Origin: an uncultured Oceanospirillales bacterium
GTDB lineage: Bacteria; Pseudomonadota; Gammaproteobacteria; Xanthomonadales; SZUA-36
Reading direction: 5' to 3'
NCBI GenBank assembly: GCA_913055655.1
Contig: CAJXKA010000003.1
Location: 335,470 to 399,469, forward strand
DNA: 64,000 nucleotides
Every line of letters starts with the position of its first letter. Position 1 is the first letter of the stretch. Under the pieces are notes generated by a model. The model saw only the letters and a program-made list of their open reading frames with translations. It was not told the DNA's origin and did not search any database. The position numbers and the translations under genes are program-made. Shown here piece by piece: positions 1-8,063 of the stretch.

Positions 1-1
1 C

Positions 2-385
2 GCGGTGAGCCTGGCGGGGATCCGCGCGCTCCCGAGCCAGGGCGGGCTGCCCAACTTCGAGGTGAAGCTGCAGATCGTCAATCCGAACGACTTCGACCTG
101 GATCTGGCGGGTATCGTCTACACCATCGCCCTGGACGGCCACGAGCTGGTGAAGAGCGTCGGCAAGGATTTCCCGGTGATCGAGAGCTACTCGGAAGAGA
201 CGGTGACACTCATCGGCAGCGTCAACCTGCTCGAGGGCATCCGGCTGTTCGGCGACCTGCTGCAATCCAGCGGCAGCACGCTCGACTACGAGTTTCGCGC
301 CAAGCTCGACCTGGCCGGGTTGTATCCGTCCATCAAGGTCTCCGAGGGTGGCCAGCTGGACCTGTCGGGGCATACCCGGCGCTGA
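2..385 (+). CDS. LEA type 2 / WHy-domain protein, C-terminal part (cut by window edge)
   Basis: The window opens inside this gene; the frame is open to base 2, and the GTG at 5 is unlikely to be the true start because the WHy fold normally has a beta strand and, in bacteria, a lipoprotein or signal sequence before this point. What is visible is about 126 residues with the LEA-2/WHy pattern: an NPN turn (IVNPNDFDLDL) followed by alternating beta strands and a xGxVNLLEGI segment. Bacterial members are small periplasmic proteins of poorly defined stress-related function. The gene ends 21 bp from the convergent amidohydrolase stop. Family call is from sequence pattern only. Confidence 0.6.
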   Translation, partial: AVSLAGIRALPSQGGLPNFEVKLQIVNPNDFDLDLAGIVYTIALDGHELVKSVGKDFPVIESYSEETVTLIGSVNLLEGIRLFGDLLQSSGSTLDYEFRAKLDLAGLYPSIKVSEGGQLDLSGHTRR

Positions 386-406
386 AAGCCAGGGCGCCCG
401 ACGCGC

Positions 407-1711
407 TCAGCGCTTGTAAACCACACCCTGTTTCATGACAAAGCGGACGTCTTCCATGACCCGGATATCGTCCAGCGGGTTGCCGGGCACGGCGATGACG
501 TCCGCGCGTTTGCCTTCGGCGATGACACCGCGGTCGTCGACACCCAGCAGGTCGACGGCGTTGACGGTGGCCATGCGCAGGGCATCCACCGGCTTGATGC
601 CGTTGTCGACCAGGGCGGTGAACTCGCGGCCGTTATCGCCGTGCCGGTAGACGCCGGAGTCGGAACCGAGCGCCATGTTCACGCCGGCCCGGTAGGCTTT
701 TTCCAGGCTTTGTTTCACCAGCGGGATGAGATAGTCGCTCTTCGCGCGAATCTCGGCGGGGGCGTCTTCCGGTAACGGCAGCTCGTTGATGTAAAGGTTG
801 GGCACCAGGTAGGTGCCGCGCTCTTTCATCAGGCGGATGGACTCGTCCGACAGGATCGAGCCATGCTCGATCGAGGCCACGCCGGCGCGTACCGCGGCGT
901 TAATGCCCGCGGTGCCGTGGGCGTGCGCCGCCACCTTCAGGCCCAGCTTGGTGGCCTCTTCGACGATGGCCGCCAGTTCGGCCTCTGAATATTGCTGTGC
1001 ACCAATCGGTGCCGACTTGGAGAAGGAGTACACGCCGGCCGTCGCGCAGACCTTGATCACGCGCACGCCGTGCTTGGCCTGGTAGCGCACCGCCTTGATC
1101 ACCTCGTCCACGCCGTCGGACACGCCCTGCTTCGGACCCAGCTCCATGACGCCGGGGGCGAAGCCGGTGACATCGCAATGGCCGCCGGTGATGGAAATGT
1201 AATGGCCCGACGGCCAGACATCGGGGCCGGGCACTTCACCGCGGTTGATGGCGCGCATCAGGGCGACGTCGGGGAAGCCCGGCAGCGCGCCCAGGTCGCG
1301 GATGGTCGTAAAGCCGGCCTGCAGCGTTTTGTCGGCGAAGACCACGCCGCGAATCGCCCAGTCCGGCGCCGTCTCGATCACCGGGGTCGTGACCCAGTTA
1401 TCGCCGGTGAAATAATCGGCGGTGACGTGCGTGTGCATGTCCAGCAGGCCCGGCAGCAGCGTCATGTCACCCAGGTCGATACGCTCCGCGCTGTCCGGCA
1501 GGCGGTCCGGGTTCACGGCGACGATCACGCCGTCTTCAACCACCACGACCGCGGGCCCGGTCACCCGGCCCTGGCCGGCGTCGAACAGGCGGTCCGCGGT
1601 GACCACCGTCGGGGCTGCCATCGAGACACATGCCCAGCACGCGGCCAGCGCCGTGACGACCAGGGTATTCATGCGGGTGAGGGGTACGGGATTTCGTCGG
1701 ATTCGGGTCAT
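407..1711 (-). CDS. exported metal-dependent amidohydrolase (imidazolonepropionase/prolidase-like)
   Basis: Binuclear-metal amidohydrolase of the group that hydrolyses Xaa-Pro/Xaa-Arg dipeptides or related amides; substrate not predictable here. Metal ligands are visible: HTH (His93 and His95), a probable carbamylated Lys220 in VRVIKV, His263/His265 in AAHAHG, His283 in SIEHG and Asp351 in LGSDSG. The N terminus is hydrophobic and ends in a signal-peptidase-like site (VSMAAP), so it is probably periplasmic. The first ATG gives 434 residues; Met14 would give a more typical signal peptide. The ABC exporter gene lies 14 bp upstream on the same strand, so the two are probably cotranscribed. A second, distinct exported amidohydrolase is at 57839-59188. 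Confidence 0.8.
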   Translation of the reverse strand: MTRIRRNPVPLTRMNTLVVTALAACWACVSMAAPTVVTADRLFDAGQGRVTGPAVVVVEDGVIVAVNPDRLPDSAERIDLGDMTLLPGLLDMHTHVTADYFTGDNWVTTPVIETAPDWAIRGVVFADKTLQAGFTTIRDLGALPGFPDVALMRAINRGEVPGPDVWPSGHYISITGGHCDVTGFAPGVMELGPKQGVSDGVDEVIKAVRYQAKHGVRVIKVCATAGVYSFSKSAPIGAQQYSEAELAAIVEEATKLGLKVAAHAHGTAGINAAVRAGVASIEHGSILSDESIRLMKERGTYLVPNLYINELPLPEDAPAEIRAKSDYLIPLVKQSLEKAYRAGVNMALGSDSGVYRHGDNGREFTALVDNGIKPVDALRMATVNAVDLLGVDDRGVIAEGKRADVIAVPGNPLDDIRVMEDVRFVMKQGVVYKR

Positions 1712-1725
1712 CGGGTTTCTCGGTG

Positions 1726-3567
1726 CTAGCGGTAGCCTGCGGCCTGCAGGGAGAACAGGCTGGCGTAATGGCCATCCTGCGCGATCAGTTCATCATGCGA
1801 GCCACGCTCGATGATGCGGCCATTCTCGATGACCACGATCTGGCTGGCCATCCTGACCGTGGAGAATCGGTGCGAAATCAGGATGGCGATACGATTTTCG
1901 GTGAGCCGGCGGAAATGCTCGAAAATGGTCGCCTCGGCGGCTGCGTCCATGGCCGCGGTGGGTTCGTCCAGCACCAGGATGTCGGCGTCTTCGCGCATGA
2001 ATGCGCGCGCCAGGGCGATCTTCTGCCACTGCCCGCCGGACAATTCCTGGCCCTCGGCGAACCAGCGGCCCAGCTGGGTGTGGTACCCCCCAGGCAGGCC
2101 TTCGACAAGGCTGTCGGCCATGCCCTTGTCGGCGGCCTCGCGCCAGCGTGCCTCGTCATCAAAGTGACGCACGTCGCCCACGCCGATGTTTTCACCCAGG
2201 ATGAACTGGTACCGCGAAAAATCCTGGAAAATGACGCCGATCCGGCCGAGCAGCGCTTTTTCATCCCATTCCTGCAGTTCCAGCCCGTCGAGCAGGATAC
2301 GGCCGGTCGTCGGCGAGTACAGCCGGGTGAGCAGCTTGATGAGCGTGGTTTTACCGGAACCGTTTTCCCCCACCAGCGCCAGCGACTGGCCCGGGCGGAT
2401 ATGCAGGTCGATGCCGACCAGTGCCGGGTGATTGGCGCCCGGGTAGGTGAAGCCGACATTCTCAAAACGAATGCCGTCATCCGGTGACGGCCCCGTGACC
2501 TTGCCGGCGGGCGCCTGTCGCACCGGGGTTTCCAGGTATTCGTACAGCGTGGACAGGTACAGGTTGTCCTCGTACATGCCGCCGATGGCCGTGAGGCTGG
2601 CCGACACCGCGGCCTGGCCCTGCCGGAACAGCATCAGGTACATGGTCATCTGGCCCAGCGTGATGCGTTCAACCACGGCGGCCATGGCAATCCAGGCGTA
2701 CGCGCCGTACAGCGCAACCGTTCCAATCAGCCCAAGGACGAAGCCCCAGCCATCGCGACGAATGGCGAGATCCCGGTCACGGCCGTATAGCCGCTTGAAA
2801 ATATCCCGGTAGCGCCCGATCAGCAGCGGGCCGAGCCCGAACAGCTTCACTTCCTTGACGTTGTCCTCGCGGGCGATCACCGATTCCAGGTAAGACTGCA
2901 TGCGCGAATCGGGCGAGCGCCAGCGAAACAGCGCGAAGGCGTCACCGGCAAAGCGGGTCTCGGCCAGGAAGGACGGCAGGCCGGCCACCACCAGGACGGC
3001 AACGGCCCACGGGGAGAACTGCACCAGCAGCACGCCGTAACTGGTCAGCGACACCAGGTTCTGGGCAAGGCCGAAGGTGCGGTTGACCAGCGACAGCGGC
3101 CGGCTGGAGGCCTCGCGCCGGGCCCGGGTGAGCTTGTCGTAGAACTCGCTGTCCTCGAACTGTGCCAGCTCCAGCTGTACCGCTTTTTCCAGGATCATCA
3201 TGTTGACCCGCTGGCCCAGCTGGGCGCGCAACAGCGCCTGGCAAAGCGATATGCCGCGTTGCGAGAATGCCAGCGCCGCGACGATACCCGCCTCGATGGC
3301 CACCCAGGTGTATACATCCCGCAAGGCCAACTCGCCGGTCTCGGCGTGAACGGCGGTCGCCGCGACCACGGCGTCGATGATCTTCGCGCCGACCCAGGCG
3401 ATTGCCGCCGGGAGCAGGCCCGCCGCCAGCGTCAGGAAGGCCAGGGCGAAAGTCAGGCCGCGATTGGTGGACCACACAAGCTCCAGGGCGCGCCGGGAAT
3501 AGCGGAAAACGCCGAAGAAGCCCTGGGTGACGGATTCGGTGGGCGGCGGTGGGGGTGGTCGCGGCAT
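1726..3567 (-). CDS. ABC exporter, fused permease and ATP-binding domains
   Basis: Half-size ABC exporter of 613 residues that would work as a homodimer in the inner membrane. Residues about 1-340 form the transmembrane domain (hydrophobic segments near 40-65, 80-105, 165-215 and 280-310). The nucleotide-binding domain has Walker A GENGSGKTT near 400, an intact LSGGQ signature near 509 and Walker B ILVLDEP near 529, followed by the switch histidine in LISHRF. The N terminus starts with a proline run. No peptidase C39 domain is present. Substrate unknown; some relatives export lipids or peptides. It lies upstream of the amidohydrolase and 9 bp downstream of the unknown membrane-anchored protein, suggesting a three-gene minus-strand operon. 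Confidence 0.82.
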   Translation of the reverse strand: MPRPPPPPPTESVTQGFFGVFRYSRRALELVWSTNRGLTFALAFLTLAAGLLPAAIAWVGAKIIDAVVAATAVHAETGELALRDVYTWVAIEAGIVAALAFSQRGISLCQALLRAQLGQRVNMMILEKAVQLELAQFEDSEFYDKLTRARREASSRPLSLVNRTFGLAQNLVSLTSYGVLLVQFSPWAVAVLVVAGLPSFLAETRFAGDAFALFRWRSPDSRMQSYLESVIAREDNVKEVKLFGLGPLLIGRYRDIFKRLYGRDRDLAIRRDGWGFVLGLIGTVALYGAYAWIAMAAVVERITLGQMTMYLMLFRQGQAAVSASLTAIGGMYEDNLYLSTLYEYLETPVRQAPAGKVTGPSPDDGIRFENVGFTYPGANHPALVGIDLHIRPGQSLALVGENGSGKTTLIKLLTRLYSPTTGRILLDGLELQEWDEKALLGRIGVIFQDFSRYQFILGENIGVGDVRHFDDEARWREAADKGMADSLVEGLPGGYHTQLGRWFAEGQELSGGQWQKIALARAFMREDADILVLDEPTAAMDAAAEATIFEHFRRLTENRIAILISHRFSTVRMASQIVVIENGRIIERGSHDELIAQDGHYASLFSLQAAGYR

Positions 3568-3576
3568 CGCCCGATT

Positions 3577-4212
3577 CTAGCGCGTCGAACGCTCCAGGCG
3601 TTGCTGGCAGATTCGCAGGAAACAGAACTGTGCGTTGGTGGCCATGCAACCGGCATTCACGCCCTGGACGATCAGGTCACAGTATTCCTGGGCACGGACG
3701 CTCTCGGCGGGATCCTCCGCGAGGGCCAGGTAACGCTCCAGTTCCAGTGCCTGGGTGAAGGGCTCCTGGCAGGCCGCCAGGAAACGGTGGGCGGCGCGCC
3801 CCTCGCGCGACGCGTCCACGCAGTTCTGTCCGATACTGGCGTCGGCGCCAGCCGGCCGCGACTCGACAACCGTCACGCGGTTCTCCAGGTCGGCCTCCCC
3901 GCAGCTGGGTGCATTGGTGTAGAACGTTGAGCCGTCGTTCGCCGTGCAGGTGAGAATGATGTCCGAGCCTGCGCTTTCCTGAACCGGTGCATCGGCCCCT
4001 GGAGCACCTGGCGCGGCCGTCGTCGCCGGGGGTGGACGCGGTGTTGTCGCACTTCCCGTTGCACCGGGTTGCATCAGCTGCCGCCAGAATACGAACGCGG
4101 CGATGGCGATCACGAGCAGGACAAACGCGACACCCCAACGCTGTCGTCGCGCCCGTGCGCGGCGGACACGGCGATCATCTTCGCGCCAGTTTCCGGGGGG
4201 ACCCATGTTCAT
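3577..4212 (-). CDS. membrane-anchored Cys-containing protein of unknown function
   Basis: Not recognised. Translation from the ATG at 4212 (or 4206, two codons later) gives about 210 residues: a strongly basic cytoplasmic stretch (DDRRVRRARARRQRW), one transmembrane helix (VAFVLLVIAIAAFVFW), a Pro/Ala/Thr-rich linker and a periplasmic domain with about nine cysteines, probably disulfide-bonded. A start at 4329 is also open but would place an atypical 39-residue extension inside the AT-rich promoter region shared with the divergent cold-shock gene. It lies 9 bp upstream of the ABC exporter gene, so it may be an accessory to that exporter. Confidence 0.55.
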   Translation of the reverse strand: MNMGPPGNWREDDRRVRRARARRQRWGVAFVLLVIAIAAFVFWRQLMQPGATGSATTPRPPPATTAAPGAPGADAPVQESAGSDIILTCTANDGSTFYTNAPSCGEADLENRVTVVESRPAGADASIGQNCVDASREGRAAHRFLAACQEPFTQALELERYLALAEDPAESVRAQEYCDLIVQGVNAGCMATNAQFCFLRICQQRLERSTR

Positions 4213-4436
4213 AAACTTAAGATAAAACTTGTGTTTCTCAAGACTTGCGCCTATTGTTCGCAACACGGACGGTGATCTCTTGGCAATAGTGCCACTGGGC
4301 GCCGGACGGTTAGTAGAGATTGGTTGCACGTCCCTGAAATTTCCCAGAAGTATACCTCCGGTGTCTCCTGCCCAAGATGTTTCCGAGACAGGCGATTGAT
4401 CAATTCGTCTTAATTTTTATTTACAGGTGATTTCAA

Positions 4437-4643
4437 ATGGCTACAGGCACTGTCAAATGGTTCAACGACGCTAAGGGTTTCGGCTTCATCCAGCCGGCCG
4501 ATGGCGGCAAGGACCTGTTCGTGCATTTCTCTTCCATCCAGGGTTCCGGTTTCAAGTCTCTCGCCGAGGGTGATTCCGTGACGTTTGAAGTGGAAGACGG
4601 ACCGCGCGGGCCACAGGCGACCAACGTCGAAAAGGCGGGCTGA
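4437..4643 (+). CDS. cspA: cold-shock domain protein (CspA family)
   Basis: A 68-residue single cold-shock domain that binds single-stranded nucleic acid and acts as an RNA chaperone. RNP1 (KGFGFI) and RNP2 (LFVHFS) are intact, and the length is that of CspA-family proteins. A good ribosome site (AGGTGA) lies 7 bases before the ATG. The preceding 224 bp have no gene and are AT-rich near the start, leaving room for the long structured 5' leader usual in csp genes. A strong intrinsic terminator follows at 4671-4696. Which Csp paralog this is cannot be told from sequence alone. Confidence 0.95.
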   Translation: MATGTVKWFNDAKGFGFIQPADGGKDLFVHFSSIQGSGFKSLAEGDSVTFEVEDGPRGPQATNVEKAG

Positions 4644-4670
4644 TCCGGCCTAACCGGTAGTACTTTTGGG

Positions 4671-4696
4671 AACCCCGCCGCCTGGCGGGGTTTTCG
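4671..4696 (+). terminator. intrinsic terminator after cspA
   Basis: A 9-bp stem, AACCCCGCC (4671-4679) with GGCGGGGTT (4684-4692), around a GCCT loop, followed by TTTT. It sits 28 bp after the csp stop codon. Confidence 0.9.
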
Positions 4697-4726
4697 TTTA
4701 CAGTCAGCGACTTGGCGCCAGTCGCG

Positions 4727-4755
4727 TTGCTTTTCGTGCCAAAATCGTGTAAAAT
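4727..4755 (+). promoter_or_regulatory. sigma-70 promoter for carD
   Basis: TTGCTT (4727-4732), a 17-bp spacer, then TAAAAT (4750-4755). Transcription would start near 4762, which leaves about 48 nt before the proposed AUU start of carD at 4810 and excludes any start codon further upstream. Confidence 0.7.
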
Positions 4756-4809
4756 GTTGTTTTTCCTGCGGTTAATTCCGTAACCCCTGATATTTCAAAG
4801 GAAAGACTC

Positions 4810-5289
4810 ATTAACATCCAAAAAGGCGACGCAGTACATCACCCCCAGCACGGCATCGGCCAGGTGCAGTCCATCCGCGAAAAGAGCTTTTACGGCGAAG
4901 AGGCTTCCACGTTCGCAAAGCTATACTTCCAGCGCGACGACCTCACGTTGATGCTTCCCGAGAACGACCTTGACGAGACGGTCCGCGAACCGATCACCTC
5001 CAAGGATGCACGCAAACTCCTCGACGAGTTGAAGGCCTGGAAAGGCAAGCCCAGCAAGCAGTGGAAAACGCGCGCACGCGCCAACCAGGCGGCCATCGAC
5101 TGCGGCGACCCCTTTGAATACGCCAAGGTCTACAAGGCGCTGTGCCTGCTGGAGTCCGAGAATGCCCTGCGCGCCCAGGATCGCGCCCACCTGACGCAGT
5201 CAACCAACCTGCTGGTGGACGAACTGGCGCATTCGCTGAAGAAGTCGCCGGACCAGGCCCGCGCGCTGTTGAGCAAAGCCACCGGCTAA
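4810..5289 (+). CDS. carD: CarD/CdnL-type RNA polymerase-binding regulator, AUU start
   Basis: CarD-like regulator that binds RNA polymerase beta through an N-terminal Tudor-like (CarD_CdnL_TRCF) domain and stabilises promoter open complexes. The conserved opening of the family, KGDAVHHPQHGIGQVQSI, is encoded from 4822, upstream of the first conventional start codon (GTG at 4864). No ATG, GTG or TTG lies in frame between the stop at 4750-4752 and 4864. The ATT at 4810 is 4 nt after an AAGGAAAG Shine-Dalgarno element (4798-4805), so translation probably begins there, giving about 159 residues. The helical C-terminal domain is typical. A GTG-4864 start would delete much of the RNAP-interaction fold. 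It has its own promoter at 4727-4755. Confidence 0.85.
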   Translation: MNIQKGDAVHHPQHGIGQVQSIREKSFYGEEASTFAKLYFQRDDLTLMLPENDLDETVREPITSKDARKLLDELKAWKGKPSKQWKTRARANQAAIDCGDPFEYAKVYKALCLLESENALRAQDRAHLTQSTNLLVDELAHSLKKSPDQARALLSKATG

Positions 5290-5731
5290 TACCGCCCGGA
5301 AGTTTTTCCTCCGCACAGGGAAACGCCGCCCGGCGAAAGGCGGCGTTTCGAGGAGGACAACCCTTTTGGCCGGTCGGAAACGGCCGGGCTTCCTGGGAGG
5401 TGAAAGACAGCTTCCAGAAGCTTTGTGTAGGTCCCTGCGAAAGACGTCCGGGGCACTGCCTTCAATCATACATACGCAGCCCGGCGCCAAACCAGATCAT
5501 TGCGTTGATCGGACGAAACCCTCGCTTTAACGCGGCGGGTACATCCCTGCACCCGAATTCATTGTCAAAAGCGGTGTCGTTGGACATGCAGCGCCCGCCG
5601 TTCATGTTCCACGACGTTGACTCCTTTTATCCCTTAAACGGGACTTTCATCTCTTCGACTGGGCTGCTGGCCCGGTTCTTTTTGTCCACTCGAGGAAACG
5701 CATTTTCCCGCGCGTCCCGCATTCACTTAAA
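5290..5731. other. 442-bp gap; possible untranslated transcript ending in a terminator
   Basis: No convincing coding region. Besides the hairpin at 5321-5348 there is a second hairpin at 5658-5676 (ACTGGGC, TGCTG loop, GCCCGGT) followed by TTCTTTTT (5677-5684), which is a reasonable plus-strand intrinsic terminator with no gene directly upstream. The 300 bp before it could be a small RNA or a long carD 3' UTR. It was compared by eye with 6S, 4.5S, tmRNA and RNase P RNA hallmarks and does not match any of them. Confidence 0.35.
5321..5348 (+). terminator. GC-rich hairpin after carD
   Basis: Perfect 10-bp arms AAACGCCGCC (5321-5330) and GGCGGCGTTT (5339-5348) with an 8-nt loop, 31 bp after the carD stop. 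No T tract follows on the plus strand beyond the TTT inside the stem, so termination efficiency is uncertain; it may instead protect the transcript end. Confidence 0.5.
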
Positions 5732-5770
5732 ATGCGCCTTCCCCCGCACGCGAACCCCGGTGAACCCCAC

Positions 5771-7555
5771 GTGAGTCTTTACGCTTTTGACCGATGCAAT
5801 GCCTACCCGCTTCCTGGAAACCGCGTACTGGTGCGCAATACCCGTAGCGGCCGCCAGGCGATTCTCACGCCCGACGTTTATGCCGCGCTCGCCACCTGTA
5901 CGGAATTCCGTACGTTGCACGATCACGCGCACCGGCTCGCCTCGGGAAACGCCGGGCTCGAAGGCCAGGAGGCCGCCATCGAGGAAGTGCTGCAGTCGGT
6001 CCAGCGCGACGGCCTGATGATATCGGCGAAGATTTACTGCACGACGCTGGGCGGCGCCGTCAACCCGAAGCACGAAACGGACAAACCGGTCGCCGCCATC
6101 ATCACCTGGGAGCGCCCGGATGCGCTGGCCCGGTGCCTGGAATCCGTGGCTGAACATTGCGACCTTGAACAGTTGCATGCCCTGTATGTCATCGACGACT
6201 CCCGTGACGAGGCGGTCCAGGCCAGGAACCGCGAGACCACGAAGACGTTCGCCAGCCAGGTGCAAACACCCGTCCATTACCTGGGCGCGAGTGATCAACG
6301 GGCCTACGTGGACCGGCTGGTCGCGGCGGCGCCCGCGCAGGCCGACGCGATCCGTTTCCTGGTCGACCGCGATCGCTGGTCGGATTTCTGGACCAGCGGC
6401 CTGGCGCGAACCATGGCGTTGCTGGTCTCGGCTGGCCGCCGGTTGCTGGTACTTGACGATGACATCCTGGCCGAAGTCCACGAACCGTATCGCGTAGCCG
6501 GCCCCGTCGGCTTCTCCGATGCCGGTCGGGACGCTGCTTTTTTCGCGAACGACGCCGAGTGGGCGGATACACGGGCATCGACCGACACCGACCCCTTCGC
6601 CCGCCACCTGCGTTGCCTGGGCGCCCGGCTGCCCGACGCGCTGGGCGCACTGGGTGTCGGCGAAATGGCGGAAACATCGTTCACCGGCGCCACCGTCCCG
6701 TTCCTGGAGTCGCTGGGCGATGATTCCACCGTGCTGGTCACGGAATGCGGCTCCCTGGGCGACCCCGGCACCGCCCGCCTGGACTGGATCACCGGGCTGG
6801 AGGGCGACGCCATGGACCGCCTGCTGGCTTCCGAAAACACGGTAGAAAACGCCCTGGCCAAGCGGAACTGCTGGAGCGGCCAGCCACGGCCGCATTTTGC
6901 GCCGCGCGCGAACATGTCCCAGCTGACCGGCCTCGACAACCGCCGCCTGCTGCCGCCGTATGCCCCCATACTGCGCGGCGAGGACAAGCTGTTCGGCGAC
7001 ATGACGGCCTTTCTCCACCCCGGCTCCGTGGTGCTGGACGATGCCTGGGCCGTCCCCCACAAGCCCATCCCGGAACGGGCGTGGAGTGAAAACGACCGCC
7101 AGTTGCGAACGGACGCGTCGTTCCCCGGATTTGCCACGGAATGTGTATCCTCGCACCTTGATGATTCCAGCACCGGGGACCCCATCGTACGGCTACGCCG
7201 GTTGGCGCAGCTGTACGCCGACCTGGCCGACCTGGACCATGACGCATTGCTGGATCGGCATATCCACCACGTGCTTAAACACCGTGCCGAAGATTATCGA
7301 CACCTCAAGGAACTCCAGGCTGCGGCGACGGGTGCGCCACCGAACTGGCGGGCCTTTATCGATGCGGGCGTTGAACGCCTCAACCGGGAATTGGCCGAAG
7401 ACCCCGAACCGCGACCATTACGCGGCGAGCCCGCAGGGCTGGCAGACAAGGCCCTGACCGGGTGGTGGAAGACCTACTGGCGTGATTTCAGCCGCGCCCT
7501 GCAGGCCTGGCCCGCCATCCGCCTGGCGGCCCAGCGTCTCAACGAACAGCGCTAG
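5771..7555 (+). CDS. putative GT-A type glycosyltransferase with PqqD-like N-terminal segment
   Basis: About 594 residues from the GTG at 5771, which has GGTGA 8 bases upstream; an ATG at 5732 would add 13 atypical residues. The middle of the protein resembles GT2/GT-A enzymes: an AAIITWERPDALARCLESV beta-strand/helix opening, a VIDDS segment and a DDD motif (LLVLDDDI) of the type that binds metal and nucleotide sugar. The first 100 residues (RVLVRNTRSGRQAILTPDVY...) resemble the small winged domain of PqqD-like proteins found at the front of peptide-modifying enzymes, a weak resemblance. No transmembrane helix or signal peptide. It stands alone between two gene-free stretches. Product and substrate are unknown. 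Confidence 0.55.
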   Translation: MSLYAFDRCNAYPLPGNRVLVRNTRSGRQAILTPDVYAALATCTEFRTLHDHAHRLASGNAGLEGQEAAIEEVLQSVQRDGLMISAKIYCTTLGGAVNPKHETDKPVAAIITWERPDALARCLESVAEHCDLEQLHALYVIDDSRDEAVQARNRETTKTFASQVQTPVHYLGASDQRAYVDRLVAAAPAQADAIRFLVDRDRWSDFWTSGLARTMALLVSAGRRLLVLDDDILAEVHEPYRVAGPVGFSDAGRDAAFFANDAEWADTRASTDTDPFARHLRCLGARLPDALGALGVGEMAETSFTGATVPFLESLGDDSTVLVTECGSLGDPGTARLDWITGLEGDAMDRLLASENTVENALAKRNCWSGQPRPHFAPRANMSQLTGLDNRRLLPPYAPILRGEDKLFGDMTAFLHPGSVVLDDAWAVPHKPIPERAWSENDRQLRTDASFPGFATECVSSHLDDSSTGDPIVRLRRLAQLYADLADLDHDALLDRHIHHVLKHRAEDYRHLKELQAAATGAPPNWRAFIDAGVERLNRELAEDPEPRPLRGEPAGLADKALTGWWKTYWRDFSRALQAWPAIRLAAQRLNEQR

Positions 7556-7774
7556 AGCCGCCTGATTCCGCCATGAATCGGCCCGTGAGGGCCATCATGC
7601 CCCTGTTCAGGCATCGAAAACCAATCTTTTAGACGACCGGGCCGAAAAACCGGCCGTAAGTGATTGAATTTTGTTTGCTGTGGATAACTATGTGGATTTT
7701 CGGGGGATAAAACTACGAAATAGTGGCCAAAAGCGGTGTTTTGGCGTTATTTTCAGTTCACGAGACAAAGAAAG

Positions 7775-7842
7775 AAGGCGTCGGCGCAAATTCAGTAGTG
7801 AAAGGAGGAGGAAACCACTGAAGCGTACAGCACCGACGCCTT
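7775..7842 (-). ncRNA. C-rich-loop hairpin RNA, unit 1 (anti-Shine-Dalgarno loop)
   Basis: Outer arms AAGGCGTCGGyGC pair across the unit with one mismatch; an inner stem UUCAGU/ACUGAA is topped, on the minus strand, by a loop containing UUUCCUCCUCC (complement of 7804-7811 and flanks), a near-perfect anti-Shine-Dalgarno sequence. On the minus strand the stem is followed by CUUUCUUUG, a weak terminator tail. The orientation is assigned from the T-rich tail and from the upstream small-protein operon on the same strand. Confidence 0.55.
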
Positions 7843-7847
7843 GAAGG

Positions 7848-7914
7848 TGGCCCCGACACAAATCCAGGGTTTGGGGGGGAAGCAACCGCTGAATGTGTGC
7901 TTGTGCCGGGGCCA
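7848..7914 (-). ncRNA. C-rich-loop hairpin RNA, unit 2 (C7 loop)
   Basis: Outer arms GGCCCCGrCACAA pair over 13 bp with one mismatch and a flanking T-A pair. An inner stem (AU..CAG/CUG..AU) and a GGUU/AACC pair lead to an apical loop with seven consecutive C residues on the minus strand (complement of 7873-7879). Same architecture as its neighbours but with different stem sequence, so base pairing rather than sequence is conserved. Confidence 0.55.
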
Positions 7915-7935
7915 TAGACCAAATTGTTAAAAAGT

Positions 7936-8000
7936 GTCCCGGCGCCGATCCAAGGTTTGGGGGGGGAGTCAAAGCCACTGGATGTAGCCGGCACCGGGAC
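7936..8000 (-). ncRNA. C-rich-loop hairpin RNA, unit 3 (C8 loop, T5 tail)
   Basis: Outer arms GTCCCGGyGCCG pair over 12 bp; inner stem AUCCA/UGGAU; then GG and UUUG pair with CAAA and CC, leaving an apical loop with eight C residues on the minus strand (complement of 7959-7966). Downstream on the minus strand comes ACUUUUUAAC, a good intrinsic-terminator tail, which fixes the likely direction of transcription. Confidence 0.6.
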
Positions 8001-8063
8001 GTTAAACCTGACAGGGGGCGTTATCCTGTCTCCTCCCCAATTAAAAAACGGGTGGCGACGTGC

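Larger units (their letters stand above)
7556..8063. other. 508-bp gene-free region containing three tandem hairpins
   Basis: From 7556 to about 7774 the sequence is unusually AT-rich for this genome and shows nothing recognisable. From 7775 to 8000 lie three related hairpins described separately. Between them and the small-protein operon is a shorter inverted repeat, GACAGG (8010-8015) with CCTGTC (8025-8030), plus T6 on the minus strand (8042-8047). No ORF here has a plausible start site or codon pattern. Confidence 0.6.

Noticed and set aside
5290..5731. 6S, tmRNA, 4.5S or RNase P RNA gene
   Set aside because: None of the hallmark sequences of these RNAs could be recognised in this gap.
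7775..8002. Integron attC sites suggested by hairpins flanked by GTTAAA-type motifs
   Set aside because: No cassettes between the units, no integrase, spacing too short, and the extrahelical-base pattern of attC is not seen.
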